Positions 1 to 11,129 of a stretch of 64,000 nt of DNA are shown one piece after another. The notes under the pieces are model-generated. The model saw only the letters and a program-made list of their open reading frames with translations. It made no database searches and was not told the DNA's origin. This DNA is from Isoetes taiwanensis (taxonomy: Eukaryota > Streptophyta > Lycopodiopsida > Isoetales > Isoetaceae): assembly GCA_021234155.1 (NCBI GenBank), contig JAJEKV010000016.1:1986001-2050000 (forward strand). Reading direction: 5' to 3'. A program made the translations under genes and the position numbers. Within the stretch, counting starts at the first letter, position 1. The number at the start of each line of letters is the position of its first letter.

Positions 1-649
1 GATAAAATCACATCTTTGTGATTCCGCATGACGGAGTCACCCAAGCCGCTAGACCTGTATGTCCGACATGTGACTAAATCGGGACCATATGCAGGACCAG
101 ATCGATGGCCATTGTGTCGTCATGAGTTCACCGCGCCGGAATGTTTTAAATTCTCAGCCCACGTACGACTATTCATACCATCCACGAAATCGCCTGCTCT
201 TGTTTTGCCCTGCCTCAATTCGATGATGGCGGCGGGGGGTTTGGCATGGACTTGGACAAGAAGATTGAGGAGATAAGTGCCTGGAACAACCCAATTCCAT
301 CTCCCTGCAGTGGCGCAAGCTCTAATATCATTTCTAGTAGCACCTAAGCAGGCATTTGGCAAACAGACTCTATAGAAGGGCATTTTGACCAGAATCGACT
401 ACCCTGGATCATGTTAGAGCACCAGGGTCCTGATCCAAAAGGGAGGGGGGTTCTCAACTGGTGTGGGTGTGCCACATTCCCACTTCACGGGTTGGAGATT
501 TCATTGTCGGGGAGCAAAAAAGTGGGGAAGCACCATGCAGTTTCTATGTAAGAAGCTCTCAAAGGAATAAAGAGCTAATCTAAACCGGGCAAAGGTTCAT
601 ATCTAACTTTGAAGAGGTGTGCATTTCCTTTCCTTAGCCTATTGTTTAT
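1..649. other. no recognisable gene
   Basis: I see no recognisable gene here. Short open frames on both strands (28-276 plus, 120-383 minus) overlap each other and match nothing I know. The composition is ordinary and there is no clear repeat boundary. It is probably the decayed flank of the coding relic that follows. Confidence 0.3.
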
Positions 650-1190
650 TTGTTTGGGGGATTGCAGAAGGATTTTAAAGCATGGCTGATTCATTCATTG
701 TACAACAAAGGTACTAGTGTGCCTATGGGCCAGAAGACAAATCTGAGAACACTCATGTTGTGGAGGATCGACGTCCCCCTCCAGGCCAAAGAAGGAAGAG
801 GGTTGAGAGGGGGGAGGATTTTAGAAGGAGCTGCCAATGTCATTTTACTTTGAAACAGCTCTCCTTCTTCCCGATTGCACTCAAATTACCTACCACAAAT
901 GGGATCATGTGAACCAGCAACGTGCAATCTGCCACGGTAAAGCACTACCTATTGAGAAAGGGTTGAGGTATAGGCTAGCACCATGGCTGACAGCTGAAAA
1001 GAAAGAATGGATCAAACAGAAGGTAGTGCATTACATAATACGTAGAATGGTGATGAACATCCACTAGGAGAGGGTGAACTTGAAGAAGGAGCTAGTTGGG
1101 TTGGATGGTCTTTGCAGGGATGACATGTTGAAGATGCATGAAATCTACAACATTGATAAGTTAGTGGCTCGAACTGTGATGCTCCCTGCT
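650..1190 (+). pseudogene. unassigned coding relic, three broken frames
   Basis: Three consecutive plus-strand open frames (650-853, 837-1067, 1074-1289) abut or overlap by a few bases and read like one protein interrupted by frameshifts and a stop. Residue use looks protein-like, with a Trp/Lys-rich stretch around 'LTAEKKEWIKQK'. I do not recognise the family. The last frame runs into the LTR that begins at 1198, so its end is artificial. It may be a remnant of another retroelement or a captured host gene piece. No function is proposed. Confidence 0.3.
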
Positions 1191-1197
1191 AAATGTA

Positions 1198-2314
1198 TGA
1201 CACCCGGTCGTACATCTCGTAGGAAATCCCTCATCCAGCCCTCCGGCCGCATGGGCCCTCCATCTATCCTGCACTCAAGGTACTCCTAGCACGGGAAGGG
1301 GACGCAGAGGTGCCTTGACGCCCTTCCCATATGGGATTCTATACATCGGAAACACAACATAAAGTCAGCACTAACAATAGCAATACATCCAACTACCTCG
1401 TAGGGTAGTGCATCCATACATCCATAGATCCAACAAAGATATCAGCATGCCATAAAACATGGAGGCTCCTACCCAGGCTCAGACTCATAAGGAAGTAGAC
1501 TGATGGCTAGGCTATAAGATAGAGCAGACCGAGGTATAAACAATGGCGAGGCTGGCTATAGATAATGGCTAGGGTTGACCACTCCATCCGCTCTCCTCCT
1601 CGCACACTTTGCGCATCGGGCTAGATCTGGACTTTGGCGGATCAGTAGCCCCGCCGTAGAGCACGAAGTCTCGAGGTATCACCCTTTGAGGCTACTCCGA
1701 GTTGCATCTCCCCGGTCCGATGAGGCAAGAAGAGTTCCATCTCCTCTTCCCGAAGTCTAGTGGTTCCCAAGGGCAGCTAGAGAATCGCGGCGCACGTGAT
1801 TCTTTTCCCCGATCGAACCCCCAAAACAGAGCCGCCAACACCTTGCAACTCCCCGAGGATCAGGGCGGCACCATTGATCCTGTGGAGTGTCGACTCCATG
1901 CCCGCCCACACGGCGACCGCCATAGATCTAACGGTCCCCAAAGAGCCGCGGCTCTCGCCAGGGACCCCCATCCTTTTGGCCACTAGCCTCGTTATGTAGT
2001 GCTCAGTCATTCCAGAGTCCCCATAGCCGGGTGGGTTCTTGTGCATAGGCCACAATATAACATGAACTAAGGGGTCTAACTAGAAGCATCATCTAATGTA
2101 TAGTGGCTTCTAGGTCTCGACCTCCCTTCCTCATTCAAGAGGAGCAAACATGATCAACCAACATCACATATCACGTAACATGATAATAATGAGAATAATA
2201 TCTAAACCTAATCACATGCATCTAACTTATAGTTAAGGTTCATTGATTAGGGTTTGAGATCTAAACTGTGGGTTCTAGAATGGCTCTAGTAGAGATATGA
2301 AATGCTAACTCATC
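1198..2314 (-). repeat. element C 3' LTR, left part
   Basis: The segment begins TGACACCCGG and is clearly but distantly related to the LTR of element A that follows. Shared landmarks include the 'GGTTG(A/T)CCACTCCATCC' phrase, a run of CTACCC/CCTACCC phrases and the 'CACACTTTGCG' phrase near 1610 and 2740. It is cut at 2314 by the insertion of element A and appears to resume at 21271. It is therefore the 3' LTR of the older minus-strand Ty3/gypsy element whose pol relics lie at 22-25 kb. The start is assigned from the TG dinucleotide and the first homologous base, and could be off by several bases. Confidence 0.6.
2310..2314. repeat. 5-bp target site duplication of element A, left copy
   Basis: TCATC lies immediately before the left LTR of element A. 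The same five bases follow the right LTR at 21266-21270. A 5-bp duplication is the normal length for Ty3/gypsy integration. The left LTR terminus has drifted (the expected TGTGACG reads TCGGCGACG), so the left boundary is inferred by aligning the GACG core. Confidence 0.7.
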
Positions 2315-3744
2315 TCGGCGACGCCCTCTATGTGATACGGTGCACTCACCGTGATACAAACAGAGTTCATCCCCCATACCAGCTCCATACCGATGTGGCC
2401 CCTCCACAATCAACGCACCCGTGAACGTAGTCCCAGTGGGGAAGAGTGAAGGGGTCATTTTACCCCGCCTCCCCGTGGTCTACCTAGCCGCTGAAGCGTA
2501 ACATACACGCCAAGACACAACATAATCACATATCCACCTCAAGGGTGGTGCATCAACATATCCGTGATAGACAATGATCAAGATCATACATAGGGGTCCT
2601 ACCCAAGGCTCATACTCGAAGGGATGGTCGACGGCTTGGGTCTCCCGTAGAGTTCATTGCGCATTTAATTCATGGCAATGGATTTTGGTGGCATAAGAAC
2701 ATGGCATAGGGTTGTCCACTCCATCCCCCCTCGTGCACACTTTGCGAGTAGGCTCGAAGGTGTCGGGACCGATCGAAAGCCCGCCGGATGCATAGCCAAG
2801 GGGGCTATTCCTGGGTTTCATCCTCCCAGCCTGGATGGGGCAGGAAGGGATCGCCTCCCTCCGAGATCTACATGCTGACTCAAGGTGACTAGAGGCCACG
2901 CCCGTATTCGACCGAACCCACCGGAAAGTGTACACCACTTCCGTGTCGAGTCCATGCCTTACCCGCACTCAAAGTGGTAAGCCATTAGACCTAGTCACAA
3001 TGATCCCCGGTAGGCCTTACACACCGGAGGGATCGTTCAAGAGTCGTGACATGAACCTCCTTCTTAGCCCCCTGGCCCCTTCACCCACAACGGTGTGTGG
3101 TTCTTGTACATGGGCTAATCTACAAGCAGTGCTAGAGAGGCTACTCTAGGAGCATCAACTACCAAGATTTAGGGCCTCTACCCCCCTTCCCAATACAAGG
3201 AGTTCACAGAGATACATCGTCCATATACATCACAGAAGAACTAAAGAACTAGATCTAATCTATATCATAGAGTTAGGTTCTTTAGTTAGTCAATGGGATC
3301 CGAGAACCTAGATGGTTATTATGGGCAATTTAATAGGCTAAACCTACTGATTCTACGACTGGAAGATGGTTTAAGCTATTAAATTGACTAAATACCTGAT
3401 CCTTGGGTTGCTCCTCCTGACCTGAGTTCGACCATCCTGCTGAACTGCTCGAATCAAGGGAGACTAATGGTGCAATTCGCTTAGACAGAGTCTGGGAGGC
3501 GGTTTTGGCTCCCGGGCAGCCAAAAACAGAGCTCTAAAACCCTATGGACTAAAAATAGCAAGTTAGGGTTTTCCTAACCTAAATAGACAAGGGTTTAGGA
3601 CTAGGGTTTCCAATTATCCCTTTAAGCATGTGGGATAATGGGAATGGGGCCCACTTGCCTTTAATGGCTAGGTGGCAAAATGTGCCCACATGGAAAGGTG
3701 TGCTAACATTAATGTGCACATTGGTAAATGTGCACATTAATAAT
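2315..3744 (-). repeat. element A 3' LTR, part 1
   Basis: This part matches 19695-21123 over its full length, with scattered substitutions and many 1-6 nt indels. It stops exactly at the junction with the inserted tandem units. Towards its right end a GTGCACATT motif recurs in the stretch 3713-3740, giving an imperfect palindrome that is also present in the other LTR. Confidence 0.9.
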
Positions 3745-3819
3745 AAGTGTGATTTATCCGCTTTGAGATTAGCGCGGTGATAAACCGCTTCTTGAGGCTA
3801 GTTGAGAGCCCCCTTAGAG

Positions 3820-3827
3820 TATTTATA
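3820..3827 (+). promoter_or_regulatory. TATA-like box in shared 5' end of tandem unit 1
   Basis: TATTTATA is followed by pyrimidine-rich sequence and lies in the part conserved between both units (second copy 8829-8836). This would suit a Pol II promoter carried in the element's 5' end. There is no transcript evidence. Confidence 0.35.
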
Positions 3828-3884
3828 GCCTTGTTGCATTCCTCTTCTTTTCATCACCGCCTTTGAGCCTCCCCTTTGTGGTCG

Positions 3885-4036
3885 ATTTCATTTTGCCTTT
3901 CAAGATTTAGGTTTAGGTCGTGGCTCCATGTCGATTGCAAGCCTTTGTAGTCGCGGACTCATTTCATTTTGCCTTTCAAGATTTAGGTTTAGGTCGTGGC
4001 TCCATGTCGATTGCAAGCCTTTGTAGTCGCGGACTC
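3885..4036 (+). repeat. perfect 76-bp tandem duplication
   Basis: Positions 3885-3960 and 3961-4036 are identical, beginning ATTTCATTTTGCC and ending GCGGACTC. It lies just inside unit 1 where homology to unit 2 stops. The lack of any difference indicates a recent duplication. Confidence 0.95.
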
Positions 4037-7000
4037 TAGTTAGATCGGCCGGAAGCTTTGACAACCTATTGTCTCTCGGAGATTTTGGGGCCGAGCTATG
4101 GGAGTAGGATCAAAATTATTATTGTGAGCTCAACTCGCGATTGAACGCAGGATTGTTTGGGATTGTTTGCCAAGTTACTAGTCCGGTCGGCCGCCAAGGT
4201 CAAGGCTCTCGAGTGCCGCCCTTTCTTGTTCTTGCCATGGCCATCTTGATCGCGGGTTTGCGCATTAAGTTCATGGTTTGCATGGTTATATCCGGAGGAA
4301 GCATTCGAAGTTATCAGAAGCACACCTCGACTTCGCCTTTACTTGATTGGTGGTTTTACTTCATTTGTGCACGCTTAGATATCGGTTCAAGAGCTCCATA
4401 TTTTTCTTAACATGGCGAGATTGTGTTATATGATGCTTGTGGTTTGCAACGCTATTCGGCTTATGCTGTCTCATTTCGAGCTAATTTGTTTTGTTGTAAT
4501 CAAATTTTGAGTTTTCATATTGGCGCTCAAGACTAGCTGGCACCATTTGCAAGACTTGACTTTAAGGTAATGCCTTTGGTGGAGCTTTAGCAATTTGTTA
4601 GCTCAAAGAATTTGTTGGATTTTCAGAGAGCTTGTAGATTATGAGAACCGAAAAAGGGCAAAGATCTAGAGTTCCTTGTGTTAGCGGCGTTACATTTAAA
4701 GCTCGCGAATTACCACGAAGTCAACAGCATAGGAGCTAGTTTGATGGGCCATGCATGAATGATGCTTCAGATTTGTGTCCGCTTATGCGTTAATTACCAT
4801 AAATGTGTTGCCATTCATGTACGTAAATCTAGCTGCTCCTACATGAATTGACAGGTAGAAAACAAACCATAGGAATCGTAGAGATCGTACTCTATATTTC
4901 CTTCTATTTTGCAGCTTTTATTCATGGCTATTAACATGCCCTTGTTATTTGACCGCTTTCTAACCGGTCTTTGTTTCTTAATTTTAAAACCCTTTTAGTC
5001 TTTTCTCCTTACCCGTGCTCTTGGTAATCGAAGTTCGCCGGGATTCCTTGTTCGTAGTGGTAACCATGGTTTTAATCGTAACAAGGTTGTTATATGCATT
5101 ATCATTCTTAGAGTTAATGACGTCTATGGCAGATCTAGCTGTTGTCTCCTTAGTCTCTTGACATATTTTTGCCAGCTTTTGCCTCCTTAGTCTCTTGGCA
5201 TATTTTTTGTTTCCTACAGCTAGCCCAGGTAAGTGTGGTCTTGTTAAGTATGTGCTCGAAAGTGTTGTCATGTGCCTTGCTCAATGAATTATATAGTCCA
5301 TTTGAGTGTAATGTATTGCGGTTGATCACGTAGACAACAATGTGGTTATAGGACTTGTACTTAGTCCACAAGGAGAGATCCAATGTTTATGGTCCTAAAT
5401 CGTAGTATGTGCTCAACGTTTACTGATTTTCACGAAGACCATGCTTTTTGTCTTTCTTTCTTCTAGTTTAAGTATTATTTTACAAGGTTGCTTTGATAGG
5501 AAGTTGTAGGAGTTTGTCTCTTAGGTTTGTTTCTTCCACAAGGTGTTTCTCTGTTTGGTGTCTTATCGTAGTTCTAGTATTTTGAGGGGGAAGAGCCCTT
5601 AAGGTTTTACGCTGTCGAGCGCAGTTGGGCATAATAGCTGCTACCACGCTTGAACAATTGTTGTTGATTGTGTGGTGCAAGTAGGGTGCAATGGCCATTG
5701 CTTTGCCATCTGCTGTAAGATGCAACATGCCTTGATTTAGTTTATTTTGGTAAACTTGTAGAGAATGCAAGGACGCGGTGCATGGATCTGTTTAGAGCCT
5801 ACTAATTTTTGTTGGCTAACATGCGTCAGTTCTAGTAGATTGTTTTGGCTTATTCTTCCCAGGGCTACTAGTTCTGGAGTTGACTAGCATTTGTGTTTTT
5901 GTCAAATTGATGGTCTGAGGCATTCGAGTTCGCATGGAGTTTGCAGGCCTTTGCAGCTGATAATTTTTTAGTTCAGTTCAGGTTGCTACAACTGCACGAG
6001 GAGCCTTGCTACCAGAATGGCACGGCTGAAGTTCTTACTCTAATATGTGTTGGGAGATTATTTGCCACCCCATGGGAATGGGTCTATTCTAGAGATTGCG
6101 ATACAAGCTTGGCCACGAGTTTATGGTCTGCTATATATATGGTTTGATGGATTAATGCCTTATAGGTTTTTAGGAACGGAGTTTGCGTTTTTTGTTATTG
6201 CATGTTTGCAGTAGTAATTTAGTAGTTTTGAAAGATGTCATGTGCCTCATGTCTAACTCATTGTGTCAAACTCATTATTTCCGAATTTGTTCTTGTTATC
6301 TAATTTTCGTTCTTCAATTGTTAGATCTCATGTTCTCACCTTTTTTGCTATGTAGGCAAGTTGAATGACGGCTCATGAATTATGTGTGCACCTTGGCCAC
6401 ATCTTGGAGTTGGCAAAGTTCCTTGTCTTTTTGTTGCCTTCGTTGAAACCTATCACAAATATGGTTCTTTCTTGCATTAGGTCCTGTGGGGTTTTGGACG
6501 GATTGAGAAGATTGCAGGATTGCAAAGTGTCGTTTTGTTCAATACAAGAGCACAAAGCGTGGCCCAAAGCTATATTATGTATAGATTTATAGATTTATCG
6601 TGGTCATCATGGACATCATCAAGTGTGCGTGTCATTTGGATTTCCTTGTTTCTCTTTGGCAATAATGGGCAGGTTGGTAAGTAGAGGTGGTGACACAAAG
6701 GAGGTTGTATGGGTTTTCTGTAACATAGATTGATAGGTTTGTGTTGCTCATCTAGGTCGTTGCTTTAAGCGTGAGGTATTAGAGCTTTTTGCCATTTTGA
6801 GTGTCTAACCTGTGTCTATTTTTCTCCTTTTAGCTTGATGTGCTCCAGTTATTTTATTTCTAGTTCTGTTCTTTGGCTGTAAGATCGAAAGGGTTGTTAA
6901 ACATCGTTTTCTCCTGGTAAGATGATGGTTGGTCCTTTTAATATAAATTCTTGAGATGCTTTGCCGAGTTTCTTGTCCACTAGGACGTTGAGTGCCGGAC

Positions 7001-8752
7001 TTGCATTTTCAAATTCAATACTTTTGCGGACGATTTTAAAGTGCTTCTTCGATGGACTTTTTACAAGTTGGTCCTTCTAAGACATTTGAATTTGATAAGT
7101 TGACATGGTTATGGACGTGTAGTCACTGCTTTCCCTTTTCTGGTCTACTCTCATTGTAGCGATCTATAGGTCCGAATAGTCACTCCTCCCGCTCTCAATC
7201 TTGCATTCGGTTGAAGTGTTATCCTAATTTTAATTTTCTATCCATCTTACATTGAGTTGAAGTGTTTGTAGTTTGTATATAGCTTGCATTGGCTTGATGT
7301 GCTTCACATGGCATTTTTAGCTAGTGCACTTGCTTATCTCGATGGATCATGTTTCCTTGGTCGCAAATGTTAAGGAACTTCCCTTTATGCATGTCAGTTG
7401 AGGTCCTGAGGTCCTTTGTGCTTTTTAAGTCGTCTTGTTCTCTTTGTTTTATGTTTCTATTAGAGTATCTATACGTGTTTGTGTAGTGTCCGCTCTTTTT
7501 CTTTCTCAAGTCTTTGTCAAAGTTTGCGGTTTATTCTCACACTTGTGGTTTTTGTCGAGCCCCTAGTCATTTTATTGCCAAATATTTAGTACGTTTTTGC
7601 ATGGTTTCCAACTTACATGGTTTATTTATGCAACGTTCAATTCCTCACTTAGGTTTAGGTCTTGTATGCGCATCATATGTTACTTTCCCTGGTTTGGTCT
7701 TTCTTTAGGGTTAGAGATTTTACTTTTCTCCATGTTATTTTGTCAAGGCGGTGGAGTTGACCCTTGGATTAGGTGAGAATAACCCTTATTGTTTAGGATA
7801 GAAGTACAACTAAGATACTCTTGTGATCTCTAATCCCCTTAGTTGCTCATAGTAATTTTGGCTTCAAATTTTTGCAATGGCACGTCACTTTTGAAATTCT
7901 TTGGTTGCTTATAGTTCTTTGGCATGACGTAATAATACTATCTGCCTACTTATCTATCTATCTTTTGGAGAATTAGGAGTTTAGGTTTCTCGTGCTCGTG
8001 TAGACTTATTTTTTGTTTGCAGAGTTCTTGATTTTTAGTCCACTTCTCATTAGACCTTTCAAGTCACTCTTTCTAGTTTTCTCTAGAGTTGTTGTTACCG
8101 GCTTAATGCGAGAGGCAGCTTCCGTTGGTATTACTTTATGGGCTTTGTTGCATCACTTGCTCGGTGTTTCCATTCTTCGCATTTTGAGGTTGTGGTTTGG
8201 ACACTTGTGTGTACTCCCTGTATGTTTTGGTTTGATAGAGCCTTTTGTTTAGGTCCACTATTTTTTCTTAGTGAATGAATATGTTGTACTATTGTTTCTT
8301 AGTGAACGGATATGTTGTGCTTGAGCCTTCATAATTGCGATGGAGGTTTGGTGGTTCGACACATGTAGTCCCTACCTTGTTGATGGAGCTGTAGTTTGAG
8401 TTTACGTTTTCGACGTCCCTTGATGTTCTTTTAGTGAGTCAAGTCCTTGCGTCATGATCTTTTCTAGTTTGATGCTCCTTCCCCTTCATTTTTCAGCTGT
8501 TTGAGTTGTTGAGCTTAGGATAGTTCATGTTAGCAGCTTAGCAGGGCATCATAGTATTCTTTCAGTATTATTCTTGGTTGTTTGGATGGGCTCTAGTCTC
8601 CTGCTCCCCATCGCCTGCTCATTTTCTTTGCTTTTGTGGTTCGTGAGTGGTGACATTGTACCCTTAATTCTCTTAGACAGGTAGTTTCCTATTTTCTGCC
8701 TCTATTTTCAGCATGTTGTTTCTTGTGTTGGTTGAGTGCAACTAGGCTCTAG

Positions 8753-9517
8753 AAGTGTGATTTATCTGCGTTTTGAGATTAGCGAGCATAAAACCGCTTC
8801 TTGGAGGCTAGTTGAGAGCCCCTTAGAGTATTTATAGCCTTGTTGCATTCCTCTTCTTTTCATCACCGCCTCTTTGAGCCTCCCCTTTGTGGTCGATGAC
8901 CCACCCTCACCCCCTTTTTAGTTTTAAGCCTGGCGTTATAACCTTGGCGTTTATTGCGGTTTTCTTGTAGTCAATGTTTTAGTTTTTTTAGGATGATTGG
9001 TTCATTCGTGACTTCTTGATCTTTTGTGGTATCTTGTTACAATGGGATGGAGGCTCTCATGCCAAGCATTGTTGTTGGGGCAGCTCTTATATTGGTTTTA
9101 AGTGGGGACGATGTTGAGGGCCCTTGCGCCATGGTGGTGGGCCCTCGTGTGCCAAAGATATGGCAGCCTTTGTGCTAAGTTTGGGGTCCTCGCACAAAAG
9201 GGTTTCTTTTGTTCCTTTGCAGATTTGCTCAAGATGGATCTGGAAATGTCCTTTGGCGAGTTTTTGCGAGGATCTTGGCATGTTGGGGTCGCGTTGGACA
9301 AAGAGCAACGGAGGCTTATAAATCTTTATACACTTATTTTGAGTGTTGAAACTTTTTGTCATACTTTGATGTCTTTTGTGTACCCAAAAAAGGCCTGTGC
9401 ATGAGGGATTATTAAAAGTGAAAAAAATTGTTGTAATCGCTATTTGGAAATAAAGGGGAGGGCCACCTGGCTCATTCATGTTGTTTCTTGTGTTGGTTGA
9501 GTGCAACTAGGCTCTAG
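8753..9517 (+). mobile_element. tandem unit 2 (0.77 kb)
   Basis: This short unit has the same first 140 bp and last 45 bp as unit 1 but a different interior. The interior has a 100-codon open frame on the plus strand (9102-9404) and an overlapping 139-codon frame on the minus strand (9087-9506). Neither is recognised. The minus frame runs into the shared 3' end, which argues against a real gene. The hairpin is at 9494-9509 and the unit ends CTAG at 9517, followed by the host AATTGCAC. Confidence 0.65.
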
Positions 9518-9655
9518 AATTGCACATACTTAGCAAGTTGCCCCCTAGGGGCTACTCACCGCTACACGCCTACAGACACGCCGGTGGGTGGCTTCTACGC
9601 GTGGACGGGATTACAATATACGTCCTGGGACCGTATACTGTGCTGGAACGTCACA
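9518..9655 (-). repeat. element A 3' LTR, part 2
   Basis: This is the remaining 138 bp of the left LTR after the nested insertion, matching 21124-21265. It ends GAACGTCACA, the inverted counterpart of the LTR start TGTGACGT on the other side. The small terminal inverted repeat supports this boundary. Confidence 0.85.
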
Positions 9656-9668
9656 TTCTCCCCACCTT
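9656..9668 (-). promoter_or_regulatory. polypurine tract of element A
   Basis: Read on the minus strand this is AAGGTGGGGAGAA directly abutting the 3' LTR (TGTGACG). This is the expected position and composition for the plus-strand primer of an LTR retrotransposon. Confidence 0.8.
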
Positions 9669-10538
9669 GAAATGATGTGCATCCCACAAAGCCATTGGAT
9701 CTCCCCACCTTGGAAACGCCCTAACACGCAACCAACTTGATGCATATAATATACTACTACAATACCTACACATTTATTAAAATTACCCTAAGGTAATATT
9801 TTTAGAACATTATTACGCCTTTAACTTATGAAATAACTTATCAATTCATAACATCCTTAAAACAAGTTACTCAATAATTCACTTATCATGATAATTTAAT
9901 TTATCAAAATTTTAACATTTCATATATATATAATTATCGTTCGAGGTACTCTTCATTCCTTGCAACACATTCCAACAAAATTTGTGTTGCAAGTCTTCAT
10001 TCTTCGATCTCCTTGCCTCTCGGGAGCTCTATTGGCTCTTGGTCGACACTACGTTAGTACCATTTAATTATTAATAAAATTTTGGTTATATGGTGACCAC
10101 CCCACCTATCTACATGGATGCATGGCTAATCTCCCGGCGTAGGAAGAGGGTGAATCTTCCATTATGGCCGTGGGAGACAAAGCCTATATGCCTATATGCC
10201 GCTCATGCCTACACCTCTAGTTGCCCAAAGATGGAGGATATCCTTCCGCGATATGGGGCGTGAAGGATAGATTCCTCCTATCAAAGCATATATGGGGCTA
10301 AAGGTGCCTTTCCTATCAATGCATTTCTCAATGACCTCCTTTCTCGAGGTCGTTTACTTCGCGGGATGCAGTAGACTTCTAATCTACCTTCCACTCATCC
10401 AGTGAGAAAGCGGTCATGCCTACATTGACATTACACCACGCCCTAGAGATCACCGTAGTGGTCCCATCATCGGTAACAACGCATGCACCCATACTTAGCA
10501 TAGGTTGCATCGTGGATTAATCTTAACTACACATAGAA
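9669..10538. other. element A 3' untranslated region
   Basis: This AT-rich stretch lies between the chromodomain stop and the polypurine tract. It contains no open frame of note and no repeat shared with the rest of the window. It is simply the 3' end of the element before its LTR. Confidence 0.6.
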
Positions 10539-11129
10539 TTAATCTACACAAATCGACATGCCTGAGCCGATTTCTTCGGAGATGACCTTGCCGTCCCATT
10601 GCTCCATAAACTGTGGGTACTGCTTTACTAGATCTTTCTTAAGTACCCATGTCGCGTCTTCCACTGGCAAGTGTTTCCACTTGACTAAATATTGGAGAAA
10701 CTCAGATCTCCTTGCTTTTTTGAAGGCTTTATCAAGAATCAATTCTGGAACTATTTCCAGCTGCTCCTCCGTCATTTCCAACAACGTTGGAGTGTCCAAG
10801 ACTTCGTCTGGATTTGGAGTATGCTTCTTTAACAAACTTACGTGGAAGACCTTATGAATCTTTAGGTGTGCTGGCAAGTCTAACTTGTAGGATTGATTAC
10901 CTACTCTCTTGACTATTCTGAAAGGTCCAGCCCACCTTGGAGCAAGCTTCTTGCAATTGCCAATACGGAGCTTCGCCTGCTTCACCTTGATCTTGAGCCA
11001 TACATCGTCTCCAACTCGGAACTCTCTGACAGTTCGATGCTTGTCGGCGATGCTCTTTTGTCGACTCCTTGCTGCCAGAAGATACCCTCGAACTTCTTCC
11101 ACGAAGCCGTTGCATGCTCCGGACAACAT
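10539..11129 (-). pseudogene. integrase C-terminal domain plus chromodomain (element A)
   Basis: A 196-codon uninterrupted frame. The first half matches the integrase C-terminal region of Ty3/gypsy elements, with the phrases 'KLAPRWAGPFRI' and 'HKVFHVSLLKKH'. The last 60 residues form a chromodomain with the core 'YLVKWKHLPVEDATW', which defines chromoviruses and is thought to steer integration into marked chromatin. It is the best preserved part of element A, but the frame is separated from the integrase core upstream by a frameshift near 11130-11145. The apparent start codon is internal to the ancestral polyprotein. Confidence 0.9.

Larger units (their letters stand above)
3745..8752 (+). 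mobile_element. tandem unit 1 (5.0 kb)
   Basis: This is the longer of the two units. After the shared 140-bp start it contains a perfect 76-bp tandem duplication (3885-4036) and then about 4.6 kb of T-rich sequence on the plus strand. That stretch holds no open frame I recognise. The ORFs of 60-96 codons are scattered over both strands and look like chance. Local small repeats occur, such as the doubled 'TTAGTCTCTTG' phrase near 5150 and 5190. The interior could be captured intronic or intergenic DNA. The 3' hairpin is at 8729-8744 and the unit ends CTAG at 8752. Confidence 0.6.
3745..9517 (+). mobile_element. head-to-tail pair of Helitron-like non-autonomous units inserted in LTR
   Basis: This block is absent from the matching place in the other LTR, where sequence runs unbroken across 21123/21124. 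It consists of two units joined directly. Both start AAGTGTGATTTAT and share about 140 bp at that end. Both end with about 45 shared bp finishing GGCTCTAG. The interiors are unrelated. The end shows a 6-bp stem hairpin (TGGTTG-AGTG-CAACTA) eight bases before the terminal CTAG, as in Helitron 3' ends. The start is not the canonical TC. There is no target duplication beyond an ambiguous AA. A head-to-tail junction without extra bases is typical of rolling-circle transposition. No transposase is encoded, so movement would need proteins from elsewhere. Confidence 0.7.

Noticed and set aside
4096-8252. Open frames of 60-96 codons within tandem unit 1 as genes
   Set aside because: They are scattered over both strands, often overlap, have no recognised motif, and are of the length expected by chance in T-rich DNA.
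9087-9506. 139-codon minus-strand frame in tandem unit 2 as a gene
   Set aside because: It overlaps a plus-strand frame and runs through the conserved terminal sequence of the element, including the end hairpin. No known motif.
3745-9517. Reading the inserted block as a single LTR retrotransposon with the 765-bp unit as its LTR
   Set aside because: Only the first 140 bp and last 45 bp are shared. An LTR pair should match throughout, and the shared end word sits directly before the second unit. There is no TG...CA, primer site or 5-bp target duplication.
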